From positions 264,545 through 328,544 of the forward strand of contig JADGFI010000005.1 in NCBI GenBank assembly GCA_016743945.1: a stretch of 64,000 nt of DNA. The letters are read 5' to 3'. The DNA comes from Desulfobacteraceae bacterium. GTDB taxonomy: Bacteria > Desulfobacterota > Desulfobacteria > Desulfobacterales > Desulfobacteraceae. Shown here one piece after another: positions 36,436 to 45,449 of this stretch (positions are counted from its first letter, which is position 1; each line of letters begins with the position of its first letter). The notes under the pieces were generated by a model. It saw nothing but the letters and a program-made list of their open reading frames with translations. It was not told the DNA's origin and searched no databases. A program made the position numbers and the translations under genes.

Positions 36436-36941
36436 AATTGTATATACTTCCTGTCCTCCTGCAATTTTTGGGGATACTGGTAATTCTGGCGGAAATATTT
36501 ATTCCGTCCCTGGGCGTGTTAGCGGCCATTGCACTGGGACTGCTCGGTTATTCCCTGTATCTGGCCTTTACTACTATTTCAACCTTCAGCGGTATGATAT
36601 TTGTGGGGTTTGATCTTTTGGCGATTCCCATTCTTTTGATCCTGGGATTGAAAATTCTGGCCGTTTCTCCCCTGTCCTTGAAAAGCAGATTGGCCAGTAA
36701 GGACGGGGTGGTCTCCCAGGCATCAGAGCTTGAAGAATATGGAGGCAAACAGGGGACTTCGGTTACAGATCTTCGCCCTGCAGGGATTGCCCTTATTGAG
36801 GGGAAACGCCTGGACGTTGTTACAGACGGAGATTATATTAATGCCAATACCCCCATCATTGTTACCGGGGTTACCGGCAATCAAATAATCGTTGAAAAAC
36901 AAATAATGGATAAGAATCAAGAAATCAGGACAAAAAACTAG
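36432..36941 (+). CDS. Short NfeD family membrane protein
   Basis: 169 aa: two to three membrane helices in the first 80 residues (PVLLQFLGILVILAEIFIPS), then an OB-fold NfeD domain (GKQGTSVTDLRPAGIALIEG, YINANTPIIVTGVTGNQIIV). The ATG overlaps the long nfeD stop by four bases. It lacks the protease domain. It is the usual membrane partner of FloA-type flotillins. Confidence 0.9.
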   Translation: MKLYILPVLLQFLGILVILAEIFIPSLGVLAAIALGLLGYSLYLAFTTISTFSGMIFVGFDLLAIPILLILGLKILAVSPLSLKSRLASKDGVVSQASELEEYGGKQGTSVTDLRPAGIALIEGKRLDVVTDGDYINANTPIIVTGVTGNQIIVEKQIMDKNQEIRTKN

Positions 36942-36969
36942 GTAGATTAAAAAGTAAGGAGAATCGTTC

Positions 36970-37944
36970 ATGGATATCATGTATATTTTGTTGATCATTG
37001 CCGGTATCATCGGTCTGGTGTTGTTTTATTTTATTTTTTCCTACATTGCCCTCTGGCTTCAGGCCCTGGTGTCAGGTGCCAGTGTGGGTCTGCTTAATAT
37101 TATTTTCATGCGGTTTCGAAAAGTGCCTGCCAAATTGATTGTTGAATCCAAGATCATGGCTGTCAAGGCCGGAATTGAAATCCCCACGGACAGCCTGGAG
37201 TCCCATTTCCTTGCCGGCGGAAATGTTTCCCGGGTGGTCCAGGCTTTGATTGCAGCGGACAAAGCCAATATTGACCTCGGGTTTAACCGGGCGGTTGCCA
37301 TTGACCTGGCAGGTCGGGATGTGTTGGAAGCTGTCCAGATGTCGGTGAATCCAAAGGTGATTGAGACCCCTCTGGTGGCGGCCATGGCAAAGGACGGGAT
37401 TCAGCTCAAGGCGCTTTCCCGGGTTACGGTTCGGGCCAATATTGATCGCCTGGTGGGCGGGGCCGGAGAAGAGACCATTCTGGCCCGGGTGGGGGAAGGA
37501 ATTGTCACCACCATCGGGTCCGCCGTTACCCACAAGGAAGTGCTTGAAAATCCGGATATGATATCCAAGACTGTTCTTGCCAAGGGTCTGGATTCCGGAA
37601 CGGCCTATGAAATTTTATCCATTGATATTGCCGACGTAGATGTGGGCAAGAATATCGGTGCCGAGCTTGAAACCGATCGGGCCGAGGCAGACAAGAAAAT
37701 CGCCCAGGCCAAGGCAGAGGAAAAACGGGCCATGGCATTTGCCCAGGAACAGGAAATGAGAGCCCGGGTCCAGGAAATGCGGGCCAAGGTTGTGGAGGCA
37801 GAAGCCCAGGTGCCCCTTGCCATGGCAGAGGCCTTCAGAAGCGGAAACCTGGGTATCATGGATTATTATAAAATGCAGAATATTTCCGCCGACACCAAAA
37901 TGAGAGACAAGATTGCCACTCCGGAACCGGATCAACAACCATAA
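36970..37944 (+). CDS. floA: Flotillin-like protein FloA
   Basis: 324 aa, normal for FloA. An N-terminal membrane hairpin ([20 protein letters not shown]) precedes the SPFH-like domain ([60 protein letters not shown]). An Ala/Glu-rich coiled coil lies at about 230-285 ([20 protein letters not shown]), and a short tail ends it. FloA organises functional membrane microdomains. GGAGAATC precedes the ATG. It is a clear operon partner of the NfeD genes. Confidence 0.95.
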   Translation: MDIMYILLIIAGIIGLVLFYFIFSYIALWLQALVSGASVGLLNIIFMRFRKVPAKLIVESKIMAVKAGIEIPTDSLESHFLAGGNVSRVVQALIAADKANIDLGFNRAVAIDLAGRDVLEAVQMSVNPKVIETPLVAAMAKDGIQLKALSRVTVRANIDRLVGGAGEETILARVGEGIVTTIGSAVTHKEVLENPDMISKTVLAKGLDSGTAYEILSIDIADVDVGKNIGAELETDRAEADKKIAQAKAEEKRAMAFAQEQEMRARVQEMRAKVVEAEAQVPLAMAEAFRSGNLGIMDYYKMQNISADTKMRDKIATPEPDQQP

Positions 37945-37961
37945 CCGGGTTAACTATCATT

Positions 37962-37993
37962 GGGATCCCTGGCCTTTTTTTGGCAGGGATCCC
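37962..37993 (+). promoter_or_regulatory. Strong hairpin between floA and the next gene
   Basis: GGGATCCCTGGCC and GGCAGGGATCCC pair with one bulged base around a TTTTTTT loop. No T run follows, so it is more likely an mRNA-stabilising or attenuating structure than a strong terminator. The next gene begins 15 bases further on. Confidence 0.55.
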
Positions 37994-38008
37994 CTCTAAG
38001 GATCTGCC

Positions 38009-38515
38009 ATGGATTTTGATTCAATCATATCATTTTTACTGATTATTTTATTTTTTATCATGCCGGCTGTTTTAAAGCGGCTCAAGAAGAAAATACCGAC
38101 ATCAGCCCCGGCGGGGAAGGCCAGAAAATTATCCTTGTTTGAGAAACTGGGCGAACAGATCCGGCAATATGCCGAAAATCTTGAGCAGGAGGCTGCAAAG
38201 GGAAAGCAGTCCCAAAAAACCCAGGAAACCATCTGGGACCAATTAGCCGGGGAGGAGGAGTTTCAAGACATCCATGGGGATTTTCATGAAGAGGCGCTTG
38301 GGCCTGTGGCTGAAGCACCTGTATTTACCGCAGATCGGGTAATGCCGGCAAAGAAAAAGGAGCGCCCTGCCCCAAAGTCTGAAAAACAAGTTTTTGTTCA
38401 ACAACCTTCTTTGACAAGGGGTTTTGGGCCGGCAAAATTTTCATCGGATCAGCTTCAGCAGGCCGTTATCTGGTCAGAAATCCTTTCAAAGCCCATTGCT
38501 CTGCGCAGGGATTAG
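38009..38515 (+). CDS. Single-pass membrane protein of unknown function downstream of floA
   Basis: 168 aa. One N-terminal membrane helix (SIISFLLIILFFIMPAVLKR) is followed by a charged, probably disordered cytoplasmic tail with a coiled-coil stretch (LGEQIRQYAENLEQEAAKG). A conserved-looking C-terminal end reads LQQAVIWSEILSKPIALRRD. That ending, with WSEIL...P..LR, is a pattern I associate with small proteins next to NfeD/flotillin operons but cannot name. It may be a FloA partner. Confidence 0.7.
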   Translation: MDFDSIISFLLIILFFIMPAVLKRLKKKIPTSAPAGKARKLSLFEKLGEQIRQYAENLEQEAAKGKQSQKTQETIWDQLAGEEEFQDIHGDFHEEALGPVAEAPVFTADRVMPAKKKERPAPKSEKQVFVQQPSLTRGFGPAKFSSDQLQQAVIWSEILSKPIALRRD

Positions 38516-38544
38516 AACGAAATCGATAAAAATGACAATGGACC

Positions 38545-39162
38545 ATGAAACAAACCACACTCAAATACTACGAAAAAAATGGGAAAAATATAGCAGAACG
38601 GTATGAATCTGCAAATGTATCAGATTTGCACAGGGTTTTAAACGCTTCTTTTAAATTGCCGGCCACTCTTCTGGAATTAGGATGCGGCTCAGGACGGGAT
38701 GCTGCTTTTATGACAAAACAAGGATTTAATGTCACAGCTGTTGACGGCTCGGCCGTGATGATTGAATCTGCAATGAACTATCACCCTGAATTATCCGGCT
38801 GCCTCCATATCCTTCAACTTCCTGAAGGACTATCCGGCAGATTTGGTAAATTTGACGGGGTCTTTTCCATTGCCGCGTTGATGCACTTTTCCCGGCCTCA
38901 TATTGAAACGATCATACAACAAGTTAACTCCCTGCTGGTTTCAAAGGGGAATTTTTTCTTTTCAGTTCCAATTCAAAGAGATGATATCCGGAACGATGAA
39001 TTTGATGCAAAAGGACGGCGGTTTACCACAATGACAAAGGCTCAATGGCTATATATCTGTGGACAATACGGATTTGAGCCCATCTGGTCCAGCACAACAA
39101 AAGACGGACTCGAAAGAAAGGGCATTGCCTGGATGAATTGCCTGACTAAAAAATCAGAATAA
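38545..39162 (+). CDS. Class I SAM-dependent methyltransferase (TehB/UbiE-like)
   Basis: 205 aa, soluble. Motif I is LLELGCGSGRDAAFM near residue 45, followed by VTAVDGSAVMIESA and FDGVFSIAALMHFSRPHIET. The C-terminal part contains FFFSVPIQRDDIRNDEFDAK. The N-terminal YYEKNGKNIAERYESAN is typical of small-molecule methyltransferases with broad substrates. No partner gene indicates the substrate. The start at 38545 has only a weak ribosome binding site. Confidence 0.82.
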   Translation: MKQTTLKYYEKNGKNIAERYESANVSDLHRVLNASFKLPATLLELGCGSGRDAAFMTKQGFNVTAVDGSAVMIESAMNYHPELSGCLHILQLPEGLSGRFGKFDGVFSIAALMHFSRPHIETIIQQVNSLLVSKGNFFFSVPIQRDDIRNDEFDAKGRRFTTMTKAQWLYICGQYGFEPIWSSTTKDGLERKGIAWMNCLTKKSE

Positions 39163-39297
39163 ATATATGAAATTTTTCCCGTGAGCGTATCCCGGATTTG
39201 ATAAAGACCTTCTCCAAAACAGAACCTGGTTTTTTATCGGGCATAATGATAGAATATTTGGGAATTTATAATTTAATATTTTATAAAGGAAAGATGA

Positions 39298-39933
39298 ATG
39301 ATGTGTTTAAATAAAAGAAGGGTGTGGGGGGGGATGATACTGGGTGTTTTGATCCTGGCGATGACGGGGTGTGCCTCAACCAAATTGGTTCAATCCTGGG
39401 AGGAACCGGCCTTTAATGACAAACCCCTGGAAAAGATTCTGGTTCTCGGCGTTTTTAAGAATGACCTGAATCGTCGGCTATACGAGGATGCTGTTGTAAA
39501 GGCACTTGAAAAGGAAAATCGGGTGGGCATCACCGGTTATTCCCTCATGCCCAATACTTCGGACTATGATGAAAAAGAAGAGATCGTGGCTGCCGTGGGT
39601 AAAGCCGGTGCCGATGCGGTCATGCTTGCCACCCTGGTGGGGGTTAAAAAAGAGGAAAAGTATATGCCGCCAACGGTTACATATCAACCCTCCATGGGTT
39701 TTAGTCATGGTATGTATAACTATTATGCCGTTTCCTATGACAGGGTGGTTGACCCCGGATATACGGTTACCAATACCATTGTCAAGCTTGAAATTACCGT
39801 TTTCTCCGTTAAAACAGAAAAAATGATCTGGGCAGGGGCCACCCGGAGTTTTAATCCGAAATCCGAAGAAAAACTGGTGAAAGAGACGGCGGAACTCATT
39901 ACCAAAGATATGAAAAAGGTCGGGCTTCTCTAA
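39298..39933 (+). CDS. Lipoprotein, DUF4136-like, first gene of the vWA/ExbB cluster
   Basis: 211 aa. The lipoprotein signal ends LAMTGC, with AAAGGA upstream of the ATG at 39298. The mature part starts STKLVQSWEEPAFNDKPLEK and contains ILVLGVFKNDLNRRLYEDAV, then an internal Asp/Glu-rich turn and a beta-rich C-terminal half ending LVKETAELITKDMKKVGLL. It resembles lipoproteins of the CsgG/DUF4136 neighbourhood that form periplasmic scaffolds; function unknown. It is followed after 37 bases by another exported protein. Confidence 0.75.
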   Translation: MMCLNKRRVWGGMILGVLILAMTGCASTKLVQSWEEPAFNDKPLEKILVLGVFKNDLNRRLYEDAVVKALEKENRVGITGYSLMPNTSDYDEKEEIVAAVGKAGADAVMLATLVGVKKEEKYMPPTVTYQPSMGFSHGMYNYYAVSYDRVVDPGYTVTNTIVKLEITVFSVKTEKMIWAGATRSFNPKSEEKLVKETAELITKDMKKVGLL

Positions 39934-39970
39934 GTCTTTTTTTTATCGTTTATGAAAAAGGAGGCTGCTT

Positions 39971-40615
39971 TTGAAAAAATTTAACCTCTTTGTTTTCATG
40001 GCCATCTGCGGCTTGGTCTGGCAATGGTCAGTTTTGATTCCCATGGTCCGTGCAGAGGACTATATTGGGGATGATATCGATTGTACGGTAAGCGTTCACT
40101 ATGTGGACGATCCTAATTTGACCCATGAAGAGCGTCTTCGTCTTATGGACAAAGCTTTTTTGGAGTCACTCAATAGATTTGAATTGTGCCGGTCTGCAAA
40201 GGAGGCGGCAGCCTCTTCGGGTGGGACTGTCAGCAACGGCCATGGGGCAGCGGCAGATTCTGGAGATTCCCCACAAGATTCGAGTGGCCAGACAGGCGGT
40301 ACCTCGGCCGGTGAGTCTGCTGCAAGTTCAGCAATGTCGGGGACGCAAGTGCCTGAAAACACTTCTTCTGCAGATGGGATTGAGGTGGTGACCCAGGGCG
40401 GCTTGCAGGATTCATTGAATCAAAAAGAGGCTGTCGGCAGTACTGGAAACAGGAATTACTCGAACGGGAAACTTCCGGAGGATATTCCGGCAGCTCAAAA
40501 TGATGATGCCCTTGCCGCACAGATACGGTATGCGGCTGAAAACGAAACAGATCCTGTCAAACGTGAGCAATTGTGGAACGAGTACAGAAAATACAAAGGC
40601 CTGCCCGTCCAATAA
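39971..40615 (+). CDS. Exported low-complexity protein in the vWA/ExbB cluster
   Basis: 214 aa, TTG start preceded by AGGAGG. A signal peptide (FVFMAICGLVWQWSVLIPMV) leads a short conserved-looking N-terminal domain (GDDIDCTVSVHYVDDPNLTH, LMDKAFLESLNRFELC) with two Cys that could form a disulfide. A Ser/Gly/Ala-rich linker at about 80-135 and a C-terminal helix (AENETDPVKREQLWNEYRKY) follow. No family recognised. It sits between two lipoprotein genes. Confidence 0.7.
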   Translation: MKKFNLFVFMAICGLVWQWSVLIPMVRAEDYIGDDIDCTVSVHYVDDPNLTHEERLRLMDKAFLESLNRFELCRSAKEAAASSGGTVSNGHGAAADSGDSPQDSSGQTGGTSAGESAASSAMSGTQVPENTSSADGIEVVTQGGLQDSLNQKEAVGSTGNRNYSNGKLPEDIPAAQNDDALAAQIRYAAENETDPVKREQLWNEYRKYKGLPVQ

Positions 40616-40631
40616 CGACAAGAGAGGCACC

Positions 40632-41855
40632 ATGATGTTTAAAAAAACGATCACTGTCTTTATTATTTTTACCTTTTTTCTTTCAGGGTGCGTAACCCAC
40701 ACTCGAACCACATCAACGGTGGGGCCTCTTCCATCTTCGGCTTATTCAAAAGGGCTAAAAAACCAGCCCGTAATACCCGCTCCCCTGCTGGAAGTGGTAA
40801 TTCCTGTTTTTGATCCGGGTTTGCCTGAATCCGAGGAGGATGTGAAGGAGATCTGGCCGGAACTGCGCAGGGCAGAGGCCAACCGTTTTGCCCTTAAGAT
40901 GAAGGAAGCACTGGAAGAAACTGGAAAATTTGGTGCGGTGCGGGTAACGCCTGATGGAACTGCCACGGGCGATTTGTATATTCTTGGCCGAATTGAGGCA
41001 TCAAATGGGCTAGAGGTTGCCATGGAAATAGAGGTGGTGGATATAAGCGGTAAAAGATGGCTGGAAAAATCCTTTGAACATGAAATATCCCAGGAATTTC
41101 ACAGGGATCAAAGAAATAAAGGCATGGATCCCTACGATCCGTTGTTTGAAACAGCTGCTGCAAAAATTATTGAAGCGCTTAGTGATCGCTCTTTGCAGGA
41201 GTTGGAAGACCTGCAATATATTGCAGATCTCAGGTTTGGCACCAATTTTTCTGAAGAGACTTTTATGCAGTACATGGAGATCAAGGGCGAAAAATTTTCC
41301 CTGGTGAGCAAACCCAGTGACAATGACCCAATGCTTGATCGTGTAAAGGCGATTCGAGTGAGAGATCAGCTTTTTATTGACAGCCTCCAGGATAATTATG
41401 CCTCTTTTTCCGACCAGATGAATGAAAGTTATCTGATGTGGCAGGAGCAGAGCCTTTTTGAGACCCAGGCTGCCCGGGCAGCAAAGAGAAAAGGAGTGGG
41501 TCAGGCCCTGGGGGGGGTGCTTCTAATAGGCCTGGCGGTTCTAGCGGGGGTGTCGGGATCAAATTCCAATAGCACCGGTGCCAGTGCAGCCGGTGCTACG
41601 GGAGCGATTCTTGGCGGCCTGGCGGGTGCTTCTTTACTTTCAAAGAGTTTTAAGACCAGCGAAGAGGCAAAGGTGCACCGGGAAGCCCTCAATGAACTGG
41701 GTCAATCCATAAATATGGAATTGTCTCCCCGGGTCATTGCCTTTGAAAAACAAAGTGTTGAACTGACCGGTGATGCAAAACAACAATTTGCCCAGTGGCG
41801 TGAATTTTTGCAAAAAATCTATGCTGAAGAACGGACACCCGATGTGCAGCTATAA
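40632..41855 (+). CDS. Lipoprotein with central glycine-rich hydrophobic segment
   Basis: About 407 aa from ATG 40632. The signal FIIFTFFLSGC is a lipobox. The mature part has a periplasmic alpha/beta domain (VVIPVFDPGLPESEEDVKEI, FGAVRVTPDGTATGDLYILG). A helical stretch follows, then a Gly/Ala/Ser-rich hydrophobic segment near 305-345 (GQALGGVLLIGLAVLAGVSG, GATGAILGGLAGASLLSKS) like the glycine-zipper of outer-membrane lipoproteins. It ends with a helical region. The zipper could insert into or lie on a membrane. Function unknown; part of the same operon. Confidence 0.78.
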   Translation: MMFKKTITVFIIFTFFLSGCVTHTRTTSTVGPLPSSAYSKGLKNQPVIPAPLLEVVIPVFDPGLPESEEDVKEIWPELRRAEANRFALKMKEALEETGKFGAVRVTPDGTATGDLYILGRIEASNGLEVAMEIEVVDISGKRWLEKSFEHEISQEFHRDQRNKGMDPYDPLFETAAAKIIEALSDRSLQELEDLQYIADLRFGTNFSEETFMQYMEIKGEKFSLVSKPSDNDPMLDRVKAIRVRDQLFIDSLQDNYASFSDQMNESYLMWQEQSLFETQAARAAKRKGVGQALGGVLLIGLAVLAGVSGSNSNSTGASAAGATGAILGGLAGASLLSKSFKTSEEAKVHREALNELGQSINMELSPRVIAFEKQSVELTGDAKQQFAQWREFLQKIYAEERTPDVQL

Positions 41856-41867
41856 CCCTGAGAGATA

Positions 41868-43304
41868 TTGTGCTTAAAAAATATTGTGATTGAAGATAAA
41901 TTGAAACAAGCGCGTCTGCGCACTGCCAAAGGCAGACTGCAATTAGGGATCGGTTTACTTGTCACCCTTTGCCTCTGCGGTTTATTGGTGGCGGGTCTTT
42001 CCTTTTTTGATTTTTACCCGAAGAACTTGCCGGCACCTGCCCCCCCCCAACAGAGGCCGATGGAAAATGACAAAGAAAAAATTCGCAAAAAATTCATGGA
42101 GATACTCAAGGAATATGAAAACGAGCTGGAACCCCGCCTGGAGGCGTCCAACGTCCAAGGCTGGAATTCTGCGGGTCTCTTTGAAATAAATGAGCTTAAA
42201 AAAAAAGTGATGTCAACCTTTACCAATGGCGAGTATGGGATGGCCATGGAAAATCTTTTGCACCTCAAAAATTTAACCCTGGAGACGATTATACAGGCAG
42301 ATCAAATTTTTGAAGAAAATATGGAGAAAGCAGCTTCTCTGCTGGCAGAAGAGCGCTATGACGGGGCAAGTCGTCATATTAAAAAGGCCTTGTCAGTCCA
42401 TAGCCAATCGCCTGGGGCATTGAAGCTTGCCCGGGAAATTGAAAAACTTCCTCATACCCTTGTGCTCTTAAATGGTGCAAGGGCTGCCCGGGCCGAAAAG
42501 AATTTTCAAAAGGAATATGATTTTTTACGCCAGGTTTTAGATGTTGCACCGGAGCGTCAGGAGGTTAAGGAGAGACTGGAGGTGCTGGCCGGGCTTATTA
42601 AAGCCCGAAACTTTGACCTCCATATTTCTTTGGGCTTTGCCGGTATTGACGATCGACAGGCAAAAAAGGCCAGAACCCATTACCAAGAGGCCAGAAAAAT
42701 TGATCCCCGACGGCCGGAGCTTTCAATTCTCATGGGTCAATTGTTGGATCTGGAAAAATCGTTTCGGGTCGATCAGGCTGTAAGAAAGGCGGAACTTGCA
42801 ATCCGGCAAGATGACTGGCAGAAGGCCAGAATGTATTTTGCCAGGGCCGCAGAGGATGGGCCGGAAAATAAAACAGTGGCAGAAGGGTTGAGGCGGGCCG
42901 ACCATTTTCTGGAACTTCAGGCAAGCCTGGGCCAGTATTTAAAAAAACCCTACCGTTTATCCCATGCAAATGTTCGCAAAGAAGCAGAAAATACCTTGGT
43001 TCAGGCTGAAAAAGTGTCTAAATACAGTTTGAAAATAACGAAACAGGCCCGCCAATTGAGTGGGCTGATGACCCGGATCAACCGATTTATTCCGGTCACC
43101 ATCATTTCCGATAACAAAACCAATGTATTGGTTCGCAGTGTTGGGAAGGTGGGGGTTGTTTCTCAAAAAAACATACAGCTTAAACCCGGCCATTATACCT
43201 TTGAAGGGGCACGAAAGGGGTTTAAATCAAAATTGGTCCAGGCCTTTATTCCCTATGATCAGGACAGCTTTCGTGTGAGGGTAATCTGTGATGAACCCAT
43301 TTAA
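41868..43304 (+). CDS. Membrane-anchored TPR-like protein with C-terminal beta domain
   Basis: About 478 aa from a TTG at 41868; a GTG at 41886 is the alternative. A signal-anchor helix (LGIGLLVTLCLCGLLVAGLS, about 27-47) is followed by a Pro-rich patch and a long helical repeat region at about 65-385 with TPR-like units (HYQEARKIDPRRPELSILMG; ARMYFARAAEDGPENKTVAE). A C-terminal PEGA-like beta domain ends it (NVLVRSVGKVGVVSQKNIQL; GHYTFEGARKGFKSKLVQAF). The topology is cytoplasmic N-terminus with a periplasmic body. It probably acts as a scaffold. Confidence 0.75.
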   Translation: MCLKNIVIEDKLKQARLRTAKGRLQLGIGLLVTLCLCGLLVAGLSFFDFYPKNLPAPAPPQQRPMENDKEKIRKKFMEILKEYENELEPRLEASNVQGWNSAGLFEINELKKKVMSTFTNGEYGMAMENLLHLKNLTLETIIQADQIFEENMEKAASLLAEERYDGASRHIKKALSVHSQSPGALKLAREIEKLPHTLVLLNGARAARAEKNFQKEYDFLRQVLDVAPERQEVKERLEVLAGLIKARNFDLHISLGFAGIDDRQAKKARTHYQEARKIDPRRPELSILMGQLLDLEKSFRVDQAVRKAELAIRQDDWQKARMYFARAAEDGPENKTVAEGLRRADHFLELQASLGQYLKKPYRLSHANVRKEAENTLVQAEKVSKYSLKITKQARQLSGLMTRINRFIPVTIISDNKTNVLVRSVGKVGVVSQKNIQLKPGHYTFEGARKGFKSKLVQAFIPYDQDSFRVRVICDEPI

Positions 43305-45309
43305 TAAAAAGTTAGCCCAGGCAAAGAACCGGCAAAAAAGAGTCTACCTTATTGCTGGAGGGACACTTCTGGCAGTTCTCCTGCTGATGACGGTGCTGTT
43401 TGTTGTCTTGCGCGGAACCCGTATTGAGATTAACCCCAGAGATGCAAAGGAAGATGCCGTTTACAAGGTCGACCAGGGGATAGGCTTTTTCCTGGGAGAC
43501 ACGATCTATTCTTTTGCCGGGAATTTGGTTGTTTCGGTTTTTTCACCCGGTTTTAAGGCGGCAAGGGTCTTGATTGATTCTGCAGATCTGGGCAAGGTTT
43601 TCCCCCTGGCGCTATCTGAATTACCCGGGCATCTGGTGGTTAAGGTTTCAGGAGATGATATCCTTGCGGCCGAGACATCATGGCGAATCAACAATCGGGT
43701 TATGGGTCCCTCAGATACCCTTGATATAGAACTTGATGCAGGCCGTTACACCTTAATTATCGACAATCCTTTTTTCCGGTTAAAACAAGTGGCCCTTGAG
43801 ATTGCACGGGGGGAACAAACAGCGTTGCAAGAGTTGCTGCCGGCTGTCAACGGTTTGTTGAGTATTGATTCCACCCCTATGGGGGCCGCGGTGTTTCTTG
43901 ACAATGAAAAGGCCGGGCAAACCCCCTTACAACTGGAAAGAAACGGGGGCCACCATGAGGTGCGCCTTGTATTGACAAATTATGCTGAAACCCTTGAGCA
44001 GCTGTCAATTACCCGGGGCAGTCCAAGGGTGAGCCGCAACTATCAACTGGCGTTTAAAAAAGGGAGGGTACGGCTTAACCTTGTGCCCAAAGGAGGGACT
44101 CTTCTGGTGAATGGGGTTCAAAGATCAGCCCCCCTTGTCCTTGACGCAACCTTGAAACATCGTCTGACCTATATGAAGCCGGGGTTTTATCCGGAAACCC
44201 GGACGATACGGCTGGCCGCCGGCCAGGAAAAGCAAATTTTTTTCCAACTCAAACCTGAAATGGGAAGGGTTGAGATCATTTCCCACCCCCAGGCAACCGT
44301 CTTGATTGACAACAAAGACTTTGGGACAAGCCCGATTCGCACAGATCTTTTAGCTGTGCCCCATGAAATCACCATTAAAAAACCCGGGTATCGTTCTGTT
44401 GTTAGAAGGGTTAAGCCCAAAGGGGGCAGGGTTCAAAAAGTGTCGGTCTCTCTTCTTACAGAATACCAGGCAAGGTTAAGGCAAGCGCCCCGGGAATTTA
44501 CAAATAGTGCGGGTATCAAATTCAAATTGTTTGTTGTTTCAGACGTCCTTACCATGGGAGCACCCCGATCGCAAAAAGGCCAGAGAGCCAATGAATTTGA
44601 GAAAAAAATCCGTTTGACAAAGCCTTTTTACGCCAGTATTTTTGAAATAACCAACCGCCAGTTTGCAGCATTTGATTCGAAAAAAGCTATTGGCCCTGCC
44701 AATATCCCGGTCACTTCGGTCAGCTGGCAGGCGGCGGCAGTTTTCTGTAACTGGCTGAGTGAAAAGGAAAAAATTTCTCCCTTCTACAGAACAAAAAAGG
44801 GGAAGGTGACAGGGTTTGATCATACTGCCGAAGGCTATCGACTGCTCAGTGAGGGTGAATGGGAATGGCTGGCCCGCAAGTCCGGGAAGACAGAACAGAC
44901 CCTTTTTACCTGGGGAGATGCCAGGGTCATCCCGCCTAAAACTGCCAATGTGGCAGACGAAAGCGCTAGAGGGCAGGTGAAATTTTTTGTTCCCAATTAC
45001 AAGGACGGGTATTCCGGTGCTGCCCCTGTGGGCAGTTTTGCTAAAGAACCCTCCGGTCTTTTTGATATGGCAGGCAATGTCAGTGAATGGGTTCACGATG
45101 TTTATTTCATCCTGCCGCCCAAGGGGAAGAAAATAGCGGACAACCCTTTGGGAGAACAGCGCGGCGTTGCCCATGTGGTGAAGGGAGCCAATTGGCGTTC
45201 GGGTACGATTACCACTTTGCGGCCGGCATTTAAGGAAGGGCTGACGGCCGGCCGTGATGATCTGGGTTTTCGAATCGGACGTTATTTATATGGAGGAAAA
45301 AATGAATAA
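43291..45309 (+). CDS. Membrane-anchored PEGA-repeat protein with FGE-sulfatase-like domain
   Basis: About 672 aa. ATG 43291 overlaps the previous gene; a GTG one codon earlier is possible. A signal anchor (YLIAGGTLLAVLLLMTVLFV) precedes several PEGA-type repeats (GLLSIDSTPMGAAVFLDNEK; GRVEIISHPQATVLIDNKDF). The C-terminal third is an FGE/SUMF1-like fold (FYASIFEITNRQFAAF, VTSVSWQAAAVFCNWLS, YRLLSEGEWEWLAR, GLFDMAGNVSEWVHDVYF). The Cys pair that binds copper in true formylglycine-generating enzymes is absent from the final segment (GANWRSGTITTLRPAFKEG), so it is probably a binding domain. Confidence 0.85.
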   Translation: MNPFNKKLAQAKNRQKRVYLIAGGTLLAVLLLMTVLFVVLRGTRIEINPRDAKEDAVYKVDQGIGFFLGDTIYSFAGNLVVSVFSPGFKAARVLIDSADLGKVFPLALSELPGHLVVKVSGDDILAAETSWRINNRVMGPSDTLDIELDAGRYTLIIDNPFFRLKQVALEIARGEQTALQELLPAVNGLLSIDSTPMGAAVFLDNEKAGQTPLQLERNGGHHEVRLVLTNYAETLEQLSITRGSPRVSRNYQLAFKKGRVRLNLVPKGGTLLVNGVQRSAPLVLDATLKHRLTYMKPGFYPETRTIRLAAGQEKQIFFQLKPEMGRVEIISHPQATVLIDNKDFGTSPIRTDLLAVPHEITIKKPGYRSVVRRVKPKGGRVQKVSVSLLTEYQARLRQAPREFTNSAGIKFKLFVVSDVLTMGAPRSQKGQRANEFEKKIRLTKPFYASIFEITNRQFAAFDSKKAIGPANIPVTSVSWQAAAVFCNWLSEKEKISPFYRTKKGKVTGFDHTAEGYRLLSEGEWEWLARKSGKTEQTLFTWGDARVIPPKTANVADESARGQVKFFVPNYKDGYSGAAPVGSFAKEPSGLFDMAGNVSEWVHDVYFILPPKGKKIADNPLGEQRGVAHVVKGANWRSGTITTLRPAFKEGLTAGRDDLGFRIGRYLYGGKNE

Positions 45310-45448
45310 ATTGAGCAGTATGATCCACACGAGACCTTTGGTGTTCCTTTTGGTACTGGTTGTTTTTTTTGTCACCGTTGCAACCGTTTATGGGGTGCTG
45401 CCGACAATCAGCCTGAATTCTCCAACCTCTTTTCCCGTGGATATTTGA
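45302..45448 (+). CDS. 48-aa single-pass membrane peptide
   Basis: The ATG at 45302 has a perfect GGAGG seven bases upstream and overlaps the end of the preceding gene. The product has a basic N-terminus, one membrane helix (PLVFLLVLVVFFVTVATVYG) and a short tail (LPTISLNSPTSFPVDI). It is one base from the ExbB-like gene. It may be an accessory helix of the channel complex. Confidence 0.7.
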   Translation: MNKLSSMIHTRPLVFLLVLVVFFVTVATVYGVLPTISLNSPTSFPVDI

Positions 45449-45449
45449 G

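Noticed and set aside
40230..40520. Antisense frame opposite the exported low-complexity gene
   Set aside because: The forward frame has a signal peptide and AGGAGG site; the reverse has neither.
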